Part shown: positions 37,462-46,700 of the stretch, in pieces | Numbering within the stretch: the first letter of the stretch is position 1 | Layout: each line of letters begins with the position of its first letter | NCBI RefSeq assembly: GCF_008710155.1 | Contig: NZ_VYPZ01000018.1 | Span: forward strand, 1 to 64,000 | Source: Sphingobium limneticum | GTDB taxonomy: Bacteria; Pseudomonadota; Alphaproteobacteria; Sphingomonadales; Sphingomonadaceae | Direction: 5' to 3' | Length of the DNA stretch: 64,000 nt | Notes under the pieces: model-generated | The model's database searches: none | What the model saw: only the letters and a program-made list of their open reading frames with translations | Told to the model about the DNA's origin: nothing | Program-made: the position numbers and the translations under genes

Positions 37462-40400
37462 ATGTCTGCACCTGATCTATCGCTGTTAGGAAAACGTCGC
37501 TTCGCGCCCTTGTTCGTCGTCCAGTTTCTGGGTGCGTTCAACGACAATCTGCTCAAGTTCGCGCTGCTGTTCCTCGCCAATTTCGTGCTGTTCCGGACCG
37601 AGCCGGACAAGGCCGGATTGCTGGCGACGGTCGCCACCGGCCTGTTCATCCTGCCCTATTTCCTCTTTTCCGCGATCGCCGGCCAGATTGCCGACGCCTG
37701 GGACAAGGCGAAGCTGGTACGCGCGGTCAAGGCGGCCGAAATCGTCATCATGGCCCTCGCGCTCATCGGCTTCACTCTGCAATCGGTGCCGCTGCTGCTC
37801 GGCTGCCTGTTCCTGATGGGCCTGCATTCGACCATCTTTGGCCCCGTCAAATTCTCGATCCTGCCGCAGCATCTGGGATCGCACGAACTGATGGGTGGCA
37901 CCGGCCTGATCGAGGCCGGCACCTTCCTCGCCATATTGGGCGGACAGTTGCTGGCCGGCGTCATTCCGGCGCTGACCGCTGGCCTCGCCGCGGTGGGCAT
38001 TGCCGTGCTGGGTTTCCTCACAAGCCTCGCCGTTCCTGCTGCCCCGCCAGTGGCGCAGGGGTTGAAGGTCGATCCCAACATCTTCCGCAGCACCTGGCAG
38101 ATATTGAAGGCCGCCCGCCATGGTCGGGGCGTATGGCTTTCGATCCTGGGGATCAGCTGGTTCTTTGCGGTCGGCGCGGTTCTGCTGTCCGAATTCGCAC
38201 CGCTGGTCAGTGGCGTGCTGCACGCCCGGCAAGAGGTCGCCACCCTGTTCCTGCTGGTCTTCTCGCTTAGCGTCGCGCTTGGATCGCTACTGGTCAATCG
38301 CCTGCTGGCCGGTGAAGTGTCGGCCCGCTTCGTACCCATATCGGCGCTGGCGCTCGCCGGCTTCATGATCGACCTGTGGCTGTCGACCAGCAGCTACGTC
38401 CCCACTGGCCCGAACGCCGGTATTGCGACCTTCGTCGCCTCGGCGGGCAGCTGGCGCATTCTGATCGACCTGTTCGGTATCGCCTTTGCCGGTGGCATGT
38501 TCATCGTGCCGCTCTATGCGATCCTCCAGACCCACGCCCCGCGTGAGGAACGGTCGCGCACCATAGCCGCCAACAATATCGTCAACGCCGCCGTCAGCGT
38601 GGCGGTGGTGGCGGTCGTCACGCTGATGCTCGCGCGCGGCGTCGATGTCCCCGGCGTCATCGGCGCGATGGGCTTTGCCACGCTGACGATCGCGCTCATA
38701 TCCTGCTGGCTGCTGCCCGAAACCGTGATCAAGGCCATTTTCCGCGGCATCCTGCGCCTGCTCTACCGGGTCGATGTGACGGGGGCGGAAAACATGCCCG
38801 CCGCCGGATCGCCCGCCGTGGTCGTTGTGAACCATGTCTCCTTCCTCGACGGCCTGCTGCTCGCCGCTTTCCTGCCGGGCAAGCCGACCTTCGCGGTCCA
38901 CACCCGCATCGCCAAAGCCTGGTGGATCAAGCCTTTCCTGCCGCTGTTCGACGCCTTCCCTGTCGACCCCACCAATCCCATGGCGGCCAAGGCGATGGTC
39001 AAGGCCGTGCGCGAAGGGCGCACGCTGGTCATTTTCCCCGAAGGCCGCATCACCGTCACCGGCGCGCTGATGAAAGTGTTCGATGGTCCCGGCATGGTCG
39101 CGGACAAGGCGGACGCACCGATCATCCCCGTGCGCATCGACGGCGCGCAATATACCCCCTTCTCAAGGCTGAGGGGCAAGGTTCGCCTGCGCCGCTTCCC
39201 CAAGATCCGCCTGACCGTGTTGCCCCCCCGCCGCTTCGCGATCGATGGGGAAATGACCGCCCGCGCCCGTCGCGCCATCGCCGGCCGTCGTCTCTATGAT
39301 GAAATGAGCGCGATGATCTTCGCGACGTCGAACAGCGACGAAACGCTGTTCGAGGCGCTGCTGGAAGCCCGGCACATTCATGGCGGCAAGGCGCCCGTAG
39401 TCGAGGACATCAAGCGCGAGCCGATGACCTATGATCGGCTGGTCATCGGCAGCCTAGCACTGGGCAAGCCGCTCGCCGCCGCGACCCGGCAGGGCGAAGC
39501 GGTCGGCGTGCTGTTGCCCAATGTTTCGGCCGTGGTCGCCACCTTCTTCGCGCTTCAGGCGCATGGCCGCGTGCCAGCCATGCTCAACTACACCGCCGGC
39601 CTTACCAATTTGAAGGCCGCCTGCACCGCCGCGCAGGTGCGCACCATCGTCACCGCCCGCGCCTTTATCACCCAGGCCAAGCTGGGCGATATCGTCACGG
39701 CGCTGGAGGCCGAAGGCATCACAATCCTGTGGCTGGAAGATATCGGTGCACGCATCGGCACGGGCGCGAAATTGCGCGCGATGATCGCCAGCCGCTTTGC
39801 CGCGCGCAGCCACAAGAAACTGCGCATCGCGCCCGATGCGCCCGCCGTCATCCTCTTTACCAGTGGTTCAGAAGGCCTGCCCAAGGGTGTGGTGCTGACC
39901 CATCACAACCTGCTGTCGAATTGCCGCCAACTCGCCGCGCGGATCGATTTCAACACCGCCGACACGGTGTTGAACGCCCTGCCCGTTTTCCACAGTTTCG
40001 GCCTGACCGGCGGCACGCTGCTGCCGATCCTTCACGGCGTGAAGACGTTGCTCTATCCCAGCCCGCTTCACTATCGGATCGTGCCGGCGCTCGCCTATGA
40101 CAGCAACGCCACGATCCTGTTCGGCACGGACACCTTCCTGTCGGGCTATGCCCGCATGGCGCATAATTACGACTTCTATTCGCTGCGCTACATCTTCGCG
40201 GGCGCCGAGCGGGTGCGCGACGAAACCCGCAAGGCCTATGCGGACAAATTCGGCCTGCGCATATTGGAAGGCTATGGCGCGACCGAGGCTGGCCCTGTGA
40301 TCGCGGTCAATACGCCGATGCACTTCCGCGCCGGCACCGTTGGCCGCCTGCTGCCCGGCATCGTGCCGCAACTGGACGAGGTTCCCGGCATCACCGAAGG

Positions 40401-40857
40401 CGGACGGCTGTCGATCCGTGGACCCAACATCATGGCGGGCTATATGAAGGCGGATGCGCCCGGCGTCCTGCAACCGCCCGCAGATGGCTGGCACGACACG
40501 GGCGATATCGTGACGATCGACTCCGAAGGCTTCGTCACCATTCGCGGGCGCGCCAAGCGCTTCGCCAAGATCGGCGGAGAGATGATCTCCCTTCCTGCCG
40601 TAGAGGGCTATGCGTCTGCACTGTGGCCCGATGCCGAACATGCCGTCGTCACGCGTCCCGACGCACGCAAAGGCGAACAGCTGGTCCTGTTCACCACGCG
40701 CAAAGGGGCGAAGGCGAGCGATCTCCAGGCTTGGGGCCGTTCGAACGGTATCACCGAACTGGCCATTCCCCGTGACATTCGCGAAGTGGACGCCCTCCCG
40801 GTGTTGGGCACGGGCAAGCTGGATTATGTGACGATGGGGGCATTGGCATCAGCATGA
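37462..40857 (+). CDS. Three-domain acyl-[ACP]-phospholipid O-acyltransferase (LplT-PlsC-Aas type)
   Basis: 1131 residues combining three functions. Residues 1-415 form an MFS/LplT-like transporter (FVVQFLGAFNDNLLKFALLF). Residues 425-620 form a PlsC-like acyltransferase with NHVSFLDG (H-x4-D) and FPEGRITVTGALMKVF. Residues 640-1131 are an AMP-forming acyl-ACP synthetase with ILFTSGSEGLPKGVVLTHHN and YGATEAGPVIAVNTP. The protein should flip lysophospholipid inward and re-acylate it. In E. coli, LplT and Aas are separate; fused forms are known in alphaproteobacteria. It follows DUF2339 by 52 bases, so both may concern envelope lipids. Confidence 0.92.
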   Translation: MSAPDLSLLGKRRFAPLFVVQFLGAFNDNLLKFALLFLANFVLFRTEPDKAGLLATVATGLFILPYFLFSAIAGQIADAWDKAKLVRAVKAAEIVIMALALIGFTLQSVPLLLGCLFLMGLHSTIFGPVKFSILPQHLGSHELMGGTGLIEAGTFLAILGGQLLAGVIPALTAGLAAVGIAVLGFLTSLAVPAAPPVAQGLKVDPNIFRSTWQILKAARHGRGVWLSILGISWFFAVGAVLLSEFAPLVSGVLHARQEVATLFLLVFSLSVALGSLLVNRLLAGEVSARFVPISALALAGFMIDLWLSTSSYVPTGPNAGIATFVASAGSWRILIDLFGIAFAGGMFIVPLYAILQTHAPREERSRTIAANNIVNAAVSVAVVAVVTLMLARGVDVPGVIGAMGFATLTIALISCWLLPETVIKAIFRGILRLLYRVDVTGAENMPAAGSPAVVVVNHVSFLDGLLLAAFLPGKPTFAVHTRIAKAWWIKPFLPLFDAFPVDPTNPMAAKAMVKAVREGRTLVIFPEGRITVTGALMKVFDGPGMVADKADAPIIPVRIDGAQYTPFSRLRGKVRLRRFPKIRLTVLPPRRFAIDGEMTARARRAIAGRRLYDEMSAMIFATSNSDETLFEALLEARHIHGGKAPVVEDIKREPMTYDRLVIGSLALGKPLAAATRQGEAVGVLLPNVSAVVATFFALQAHGRVPAMLNYTAGLTNLKAACTAAQVRTIVTARAFITQAKLGDIVTALEAEGITILWLEDIGARIGTGAKLRAMIASRFAARSHKKLRIAPDAPAVILFTSGSEGLPKGVVLTHHNLLSNCRQLAARIDFNTADTVLNALPVFHSFGLTGGTLLPILHGVKTLLYPSPLHYRIVPALAYDSNATILFGTDTFLSGYARMAHNYDFYSLRYIFAGAERVRDETRKAYADKFGLRILEGYGATEAGPVIAVNTPMHFRAGTVGRLLPGIVPQLDEVPGITEGGRLSIRGPNIMAGYMKADAPGVLQPPADGWHDTGDIVTIDSEGFVTIRGRAKRFAKIGGEMISLPAVEGYASALWPDAEHAVVTRPDARKGEQLVLFTTRKGAKASDLQAWGRSNGITELAIPRDIREVDALPVLGTGKLDYVTMGALASA

Positions 40858-40906
40858 ATCCGCTCATCCTCTTGGAACGGCAAATCGGCGCGTCTGGGCG
40901 GCGGTC

Positions 40907-42139
40907 ATGCGGGGTCTGAACATCGCGATCGCAGGCTGCGGGCCATGCGGACTGGCGGCGGCGTTGTTGCTCAGTCGCGCGGGGCATCAAGTTACGCTTT
41001 TCGATCGTTTCGACACGCCCCGCCCTATCGGGTCGGGGCTGATGATCCAGCCCACGGGCATGGCGGTTCTGGGGCAGTTGGGGCTGCTGGACCAAGTCGT
41101 GCATGCCGGGTCGCGCATCGATCGCCTGTTTGGCAAGGCGGGCGAGCGCGTGGTCCTCAATGTCCATTATGCTGCCCTGCGCCACAAGGGCGCGTTCGGC
41201 ATCGGCATTCATCGTGCAAGCCTTTTCAGGATATTGCATGAGGCCGTGTTGCGGTCAGGCATCACTGTCCATACCGGCCGCGCCCTGGTGGACAGCGAGC
41301 CGGTCGGTACGCAACGGACGCTGCGCTTTGCCGATGGCGACGCCAGCGCGCCCTATGATCTGGTGGTCGATGCACTGGGGACGCGCACGCCGCTGGCGCC
41401 GCCGACCGGTCGGGAATTGGCCTATGGCGCTCTGTGGGCCAGCCTCGACTGGCCGCAAAAGGCCGGCTTCGATCCGCATAGTCTGGCGCAGCGCTATGAT
41501 CGCGCCAGCATCATGGCGGGGGTCTTGCCGATCGGCACGCCGCCTGACGCGATGACGCCAAAGGCCGCCTTCTTCTGGTCATTGCGTGCCGATCGGCTTG
41601 ACGACTGGCACAAGGCCGGGCTCGACTCCTGGAAGGCACGGGTTACAGCGCTCTGGCCCGAATGCGCGCCGCTGCTCGACCAGATCGACGACCCCGGCCA
41701 GCTGACCTTTGCGCGCTATGCGCACCGCACTTTGCGGTCACCAGCGGAAACTGCGTTGGTCCATATCGGCGATGCCTGGCATTCCGCCAGTCCCCAGCTT
41801 GGGCAAGGCGCCAACATGGCCCTGCTCGATGCCTGGGCGCTGGCAAAAGGTCTGGCGGAAGCGAACGACGTGGATGAAGGCATTTGTCGCGCCGTCAAGA
41901 TGCGCCGCCGCCATGTGATGACTTACCAATGGCTCACCGCATTATTCACGCCCGTCTATCAATCGGACAGCCGTCTGCTGCCCCTTATCCGCGATCATGT
42001 GGTCGGCCCGCTATCCAAGCTTTGGCCTGCCACCACCATACAGGCGACGATGGTCAGCGGATTGGTCGCCAACCCGCTGGGGCCGCTTGGGCTGGCAATG
42101 GAACATCAGGCAAAAGCACCGCTGTGGGAGGCCGCATGA
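40907..42139 (+). CDS. FAD-dependent monooxygenase/oxidoreductase
   Basis: 410 residues. The start LNIAIAGCGPCGLAAALLLSRAGHQVTLFDRF is the FAD Rossmann fold (GxGxxG as GCGPCG), with IGSGLMIQPTGMAVL next. The second FAD motif VHIGDAWHSASPQLGQGANMALLDA (GD...P) is typical of PHBH-type hydroxylases and related salicylate/zeaxanthin monooxygenases. The ring-hydroxylation or lipid substrate is unknown. ATG 40907 is 49 bases after the acyltransferase stop, so a common transcript is possible. No signal peptide. Confidence 0.85.
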   Translation: MRGLNIAIAGCGPCGLAAALLLSRAGHQVTLFDRFDTPRPIGSGLMIQPTGMAVLGQLGLLDQVVHAGSRIDRLFGKAGERVVLNVHYAALRHKGAFGIGIHRASLFRILHEAVLRSGITVHTGRALVDSEPVGTQRTLRFADGDASAPYDLVVDALGTRTPLAPPTGRELAYGALWASLDWPQKAGFDPHSLAQRYDRASIMAGVLPIGTPPDAMTPKAAFFWSLRADRLDDWHKAGLDSWKARVTALWPECAPLLDQIDDPGQLTFARYAHRTLRSPAETALVHIGDAWHSASPQLGQGANMALLDAWALAKGLAEANDVDEGICRAVKMRRRHVMTYQWLTALFTPVYQSDSRLLPLIRDHVVGPLSKLWPATTIQATMVSGLVANPLGPLGLAMEHQAKAPLWEAA

Positions 42140-42364
42140 GCACGGATTGCGCTGGCTTGCATGGCCCGATCACCATCGTGGCCATGAGCCGTGAAGGATC
42201 CCCTGAAATCTGCGTACTTCGGCAGATCAGCAAAAAGCTGCTCCCACATGTTCCATGAGCGTATGTCATAATCGCACAGCATTGCGCATTGGTCGCCATC
42301 GATGACGCGCCTTAATTTTGGACAGTGCCCATGACGGGCGTCGTTCGATCAGAAAGGAATATCC

Positions 42365-43039
42365 ATGGCGGAGACAGAAAGCCTGACCGCGCAATTTGAG
42401 GCCCTGCATGCGGAGCGCGTCCGTACATGGGAGCCGGCACAACTGGCCAAGAATGTCGACCGGCGCGCGCGGCTGGTCGCCGATTTCGATCCCAAGGCGG
42501 TTGTCCAGGTCGGCGACGTGGTCGAGCCTTTCACGCTGGAGGGCGCGGATGGGGAGACACTGACGCTGGAAGATCTCGTTGCACGGGGGCCGGCGGTGCT
42601 GATCTTCTTCCGCTTCGCTGGATGTCCCGCATGCAATCTGGCCCTGCCCTATTATGATCGCCAACTTCGGCCTGCGCTGGAGGAGGCCGGCATCCCATTG
42701 GTCGCAATCAGTCCGCATCTGCCGGAAAAGGGGCTGGGCGCGATCAGCGAACGGCATGGTCTGAGCTTCCCCGTGGCAAGCGACCGGGGCAATAAGCTGG
42801 CCCGCCGTTTCGGCATCAGTTTCGATCGGGATGTAGTGCCCGAAGGACAGCCGACGGCCGGCTGGATCGGCGATCTGACCGGCACGGGCAGCGCGGAGTT
42901 TCCGCAGCCGGCCGTCATCATCATCGACAACGAACGGGTCGTGCGCTTCGTCGATATCAGTCCCGACTGGCTGGTCCGCACCGAAGCACCGGCCATACTG
43001 ACCGCGCTGGCCGATCTGCGTAGCAAGGTCGATAGCTGA
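42365..43039 (+). CDS. Peroxiredoxin-like (AhpC/TSA fold) protein
   Basis: 224 residues with a thioredoxin-like core: VLIFFRFAGCPACNLALPYYD holds a C-P-A-C pair, followed by GIPLVAISPHLPEKG and FPVASDRGNKLARRFGISF. This matches the peroxiredoxin-like family (peroxidase or thiol oxidoreductase). It has AAGGA upstream of ATG 42365. It is convergent with the TBDR at 43086, sharing the terminator at 43047-43077. Probably part of peroxide or thiol defence. Exact role not settled. Confidence 0.85.
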   Translation: MAETESLTAQFEALHAERVRTWEPAQLAKNVDRRARLVADFDPKAVVQVGDVVEPFTLEGADGETLTLEDLVARGPAVLIFFRFAGCPACNLALPYYDRQLRPALEEAGIPLVAISPHLPEKGLGAISERHGLSFPVASDRGNKLARRFGISFDRDVVPEGQPTAGWIGDLTGTGSAEFPQPAVIIIDNERVVRFVDISPDWLVRTEAPAILTALADLRSKVDS

Positions 43040-43046
43040 ACCGGAA

Positions 43047-43077
43047 CCATCCCGCCTTCCTGAAGAAGGCGGGATGG
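43047..43077. terminator. Bidirectional terminator hairpin
   Basis: CCATCCCGCCTTC pairs with GAAGGCGGGATGG over 13 bases around CTGAA. It lies between the convergent stops of the peroxiredoxin-like gene and the TBDR. No long T-run on either side. Confidence 0.65.
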
Positions 43078-43085
43078 CCGGCCAA

Positions 43086-45620
43086 TCAGAATTTCACGCC
43101 CAGCCGCGCATAATAGAATCCACCGCTCAGGCCGAAGGGCGCGAAATTGCCGTAAAGGCCGGCCCCGGTATTGGCCTGAATCACGCCGATATCGTCAGGA
43201 TAGACATCGAACAGATTGTTGGCGCCCACCGCGACATTGATCTTGGGCGTGATTTGCGCAGAGATATCGAGATCGGTCACCCATTTGGGGCTGAAAGTCC
43301 GATCGTCCGTGGTCGAAGTCTGGCTGGTGCCGGTTTCGGTATATTTGCCGAACCGGGTCACGCGCAGCAGACTGCGGAGCGCGCCTAAAGTCCATTCGCC
43401 ACTCAGCACCAGCTTGTCGCGCGGCGTCGCGCTGGTGAGGTCGGCGCGGGCTTGCCGCCCGAACAATATCGTGTTGGCGAGATTGGCGGGATTGGCCGCG
43501 ACATCGAGCAGCTTGGTCTTGTTGTAGCTATAGGCGGCATTGAGTTTGAAGTCGCCAAACGAGCCGGTGCGCCAAGTATATTCGGCCACAGCGTCAATGC
43601 CGCGCGTGCGGGTATCGACGCCGTTGATGAAGAATTGCGCGCTGCTGATCCCCGGCACGCCGCGCGCCGCCAATATGGCGGTCACTTCGGGACTGGCGAG
43701 GATCGCCTTAGCCTCTGCGCTGTTGAGGATTTCGGTCTTCACGATCCGGTCCTTGATGCGGATCTGATAACCATCGACCGTCAGACGGAACGGCCCGCTT
43801 TCGAAGGTCGCACCGGCGGTAAAGTTCAGCGACTTTTCCGGCGTCAGCGGCTTGGCGCCGAAATAGCCGGCGATCGGATCGTTTGGCGCCAGGAACTTCA
43901 CCAGTTGCGGCACGCGATCGCCGTTGATGATGATGCTGGTATTTTGCGAGGTCGAAAAGCCCTGCTGCGCCAGCGATGGCGCGCGAAAGCCGGTGTTGAC
44001 GCCGCCGCGCAGCGCGAAACCAGGAGCGATTTCATAGCGGGTGGAGAATTTGCCGCTGACCGTTTCGCCGGAGCTGTCGGTATAATGTTCGGCGCGGCCA
44101 GCGACGCCGACGAACCAGGCCTGGCTGATATTGGCGCCGATATCGACATAGGCCGCGACATTGTTGCGCGTGAGGACAAAGGCGTCCGCGGGAGTCGTGC
44201 CGGTGAAGGAGACAAGGCTGGCCGCAGGACGCTGGCCGCCATAGGCCAGCTGGAACGGCGTGGCACCGGTCGGGATCACATAGCCGCCGTCGCGATAGCT
44301 GTCGGGTTCGCCGGCCTTGTTCTGAAACCGTTCCCATCGATGTTCGAACCCAAAGGCCAGCGTCAGCGGCTCAGCAAGGCCGAGGTCGAAGGTGCGGCTG
44401 AAATCGACATTATTGACCCAGAGGCTGGCAATCTGCTTGCCCATGAAAAAGCTGGTCTTGCTGCTTGGCCCCAGCGACGGGTTGAGCGTATCGACCGCGC
44501 CCAGCTTCACATCGTCCCGGCCGAAGCTGCTGCTGAAATCCGCGTCGAAGCCCCCGATCGTGGTGCGGGCACCGGCCGTGATCTGGAAATCCGTTTCCCA
44601 GATGCGCCGCTTGGCCAGGAAGCCATTGGGGAAGATTTCGGGCAGGGAATTTATGTTATTTGCGTTGAACTGGCCGCGCCCATCCTTGATGTCGCGATAG
44701 CTGATCGTCGAGAAGCTGTAGAGCGTCGTCACGTCGCTGACGGGCAGTTCCGCATTATAGGAGCCGTTGGCGATATAGTCGCGATTGGTGCGGCCATAAT
44801 TGCCGGCGCGGTTGCGGTCGATGGTCGCTTCGCGCGGATCACGCGCACCGCCCGCCAGACGCGGATAGAGATCGACCGAATCCGCGACGATCGCACCCGA
44901 CGGATCGGCACGGTCGTGGAACTTGCCCTCCGCTGCAAAGCGAATGAAGCCGCCGTCCGCCCCGATGCGGGTGCCATAGCTGACCGATTGCTGGATCAGT
45001 TCCCCGCCCTTTTCATAATGACTGCCAGCGGTGGTGGCGAACTCGCCGCCTTCGGGCGAGGCGTCCAGGATGAAGTTGATCACCCCGGAGATCGCATCCG
45101 ACCCATATTGGGCGGCCGCGCCATCGCGCAGCACCTCGACCCGGCCGATGGAATTGGCGGCCAGCAGATCGATATCGACCGGCGTGCTGCCACCCGACAC
45201 GCGGGAGAGATTGTTGATGAGCGAGGTGGTGTGGCGGCGCTTGCCATTGACCAGCACCAGCACATAATCACCGCTCAGGCCCCGGATGGAGATAGGCTTG
45301 GCACCCGAAGATGTGCCGCCCCCACCCAGCGCCGGCACGGTCAGCGATGGTACGATATTGCCCAATATGTCCTTGAGGCCAACGCGACCCGTCGCCTGCA
45401 ATTCGCGCGTGTCGATGACGTCGATCGGTACCGGGCTGTCCGCCACGGTCCGGGGCCGCGCCCCCCGCACGCCGGTCACGACGATGGCGCCGCCATCGGC
45501 GACCGCATCGTCCGGCGCGGCCGATGCCTGCGGTTCGGCCGCGTGAACGCTACAGGCCAGTGAGACAACGAGTGAGACAGCCGAAACGCTATGTTTCAGC
45601 AATGGCGATAGGATCATCAT
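43086..45620 (-). CDS. TonB-dependent outer-membrane receptor of the organosulfur locus
   Basis: 844 residues with signal peptide SAVSLVVSLACSVHAAEPQ. The plug shows IVVTGVRGARPRTVADSPVPIDV, SIRGLSGDYVLVLVNGKRRHTTS and EVLRDGAAAQYGSDAISGVINFIL, which is the pattern of the larger, siderophore- or sugar-like TBDR group rather than the LRGPQG group elsewhere in this window. It ends YYARLGVKF. The gene follows two substrate-binding proteins and TauD on the same strand, with a 129-base gap, suggesting it admits a sulfonate or sulfate ester. ATG 45617 is an alternative start with better ribosome-site spacing. Confidence 0.93.
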   Translation of the reverse strand: MMILSPLLKHSVSAVSLVVSLACSVHAAEPQASAAPDDAVADGGAIVVTGVRGARPRTVADSPVPIDVIDTRELQATGRVGLKDILGNIVPSLTVPALGGGGTSSGAKPISIRGLSGDYVLVLVNGKRRHTTSLINNLSRVSGGSTPVDIDLLAANSIGRVEVLRDGAAAQYGSDAISGVINFILDASPEGGEFATTAGSHYEKGGELIQQSVSYGTRIGADGGFIRFAAEGKFHDRADPSGAIVADSVDLYPRLAGGARDPREATIDRNRAGNYGRTNRDYIANGSYNAELPVSDVTTLYSFSTISYRDIKDGRGQFNANNINSLPEIFPNGFLAKRRIWETDFQITAGARTTIGGFDADFSSSFGRDDVKLGAVDTLNPSLGPSSKTSFFMGKQIASLWVNNVDFSRTFDLGLAEPLTLAFGFEHRWERFQNKAGEPDSYRDGGYVIPTGATPFQLAYGGQRPAASLVSFTGTTPADAFVLTRNNVAAYVDIGANISQAWFVGVAGRAEHYTDSSGETVSGKFSTRYEIAPGFALRGGVNTGFRAPSLAQQGFSTSQNTSIIINGDRVPQLVKFLAPNDPIAGYFGAKPLTPEKSLNFTAGATFESGPFRLTVDGYQIRIKDRIVKTEILNSAEAKAILASPEVTAILAARGVPGISSAQFFINGVDTRTRGIDAVAEYTWRTGSFGDFKLNAAYSYNKTKLLDVAANPANLANTILFGRQARADLTSATPRDKLVLSGEWTLGALRSLLRVTRFGKYTETGTSQTSTTDDRTFSPKWVTDLDISAQITPKINVAVGANNLFDVYPDDIGVIQANTGAGLYGNFAPFGLSGGFYYARLGVKF

Positions 45621-45687
45621 CTTTCCCTGCGACTATTATCTGTCAGAGATGCTTGCTATCGAACGCGGCGCCGCAGCTTAAACGAGT

Positions 45688-45706
45688 TAAACCTTGCAGA
45701 GGTTTA
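45688..45706. promoter_or_regulatory. Palindrome upstream of the organosulfur TBDR
   Basis: TAAACCT and AGGTTTA form 7-base arms around TGCAG (19 bases overall), 68-86 bases upstream of the receptor start. An AT-rich stretch follows. It could be an operator for the TBDR or a weak terminator structure after the substrate-binding protein. Confidence 0.35.
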
Positions 45707-45749
45707 GTTTAATTTTATTTTGAATTGGCAATATACCCATGATCATTAA

Positions 45750-46691
45750 TCATAGGATCGCAAAGGCCTGATCAAGCGGCCTGGCCGGCTTTATTTCCCC
45801 GGCATGCCCGAATGTATCGAGCACGATCCTTTGATCGTCGATCACGGATGGCGTGATCGGCACGGTATGGCGGTTATTCTTGCGCACCATGACGAGCGCG
45901 ATGTCCAACGGCAGTCCGGTTTCCTTCGCCAGCACTTTGGCATAATCGGCCGAATGTGCCGCCGCCCAGTCGAGCGCTTTCGATTCCCGTTGCAGGAAAT
46001 CGGTCAGGATTGCGCGTTTATCGCCGATCGCCTGTTCATTGGCCACTTCGAAGGCATAGCCGTGAATGAGATTTTGGCCGTCGGCGACGACCCGTGCACC
46101 CTCCGCGATGGCTGTCGTGGTGTAGGGCACCCAGCAGGCCCAGGCGTCGATCGTGCGCGAGGCGAAGGCGGCACGGGTGTCGCCCGGCGTCAGCCAGATG
46201 AAATGGACGGCATCCGGCGGCAGTCCGGCTTCATGCAGGGCGCGCAGGGCAAGATAATAGCCGATCGACCCGCGCGTGGTGGCGATGCGCTTGCCCCGGA
46301 GGTCGGCGATGGAGCGCGCCGGCGAGTCACCGGGCACGACGATGGCGACAGCTTGGGTCGGGCGCGGATCGCTGCGCTGGGCGGAGACGGCCTTGATCGG
46401 CAGGCCGCTCTGATACGCGAACTGGAACGGCGCGTCGCCGGCCAGCCCGACATCGACCGCACCGCTGCCCACGGCTTCCAGCAGATTCTGGGCCGCCGGA
46501 AATTCCGCCCATTCGATCGGATAGCCCACTCCGTTCAGCACGCCGGACGAGAGCATCAGCGCTTTCGTCCCGCCTTTCTGACTGCCGACCTTGAGCGTGT
46601 CGCCAGCCGCGCCGCGGCCGCAGCCGGCAAAAAGGCCGGTCGCGGCGAGGCCCATAAGTGCCCGGCGTCGGGATAGGGACAGAATAGTCAT
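45750..46691 (-). CDS. ABC-type sulfonate/taurine substrate-binding lipoprotein
   Basis: 313 residues from ATG 46691. The start SRRRALMGLAATGLFAGCGRG combines a twin-Arg motif and a lipobox (L-F-A-G-C), so it is likely a Tat-exported lipoprotein. The body is the SsuA/TauA-type binding fold: KVGSQKGGTKALML, EWAEFPAAQNLLEAVGSGAVDVG, RSIADLRGKRIATTRGSIGYYL and ASRTIDAWACWVPYT. It would bind an alkanesulfonate or similar compound in the periplasm. No permease or ATPase gene accompanies it. It follows a related, membrane-anchored binding protein by nine bases. Confidence 0.88.
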   Translation of the reverse strand: MTILSLSRRRALMGLAATGLFAGCGRGAAGDTLKVGSQKGGTKALMLSSGVLNGVGYPIEWAEFPAAQNLLEAVGSGAVDVGLAGDAPFQFAYQSGLPIKAVSAQRSDPRPTQAVAIVVPGDSPARSIADLRGKRIATTRGSIGYYLALRALHEAGLPPDAVHFIWLTPGDTRAAFASRTIDAWACWVPYTTTAIAEGARVVADGQNLIHGYAFEVANEQAIGDKRAILTDFLQRESKALDWAAAHSADYAKVLAKETGLPLDIALVMVRKNNRHTVPITPSVIDDQRIVLDTFGHAGEIKPARPLDQAFAIL

Positions 46692-46700
46692 GCCGGCCAC

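Noticed and set aside
41884-42258. 124-codon plus-strand frame at the end of the FAD monooxygenase gene
   Set aside because: Most of it overlaps the monooxygenase in another frame, and the rest has no motif.
43452-45563. 703-codon plus-strand open frame
   Set aside because: Antisense of the organosulfur TBDR; composition is that of a shadow frame.
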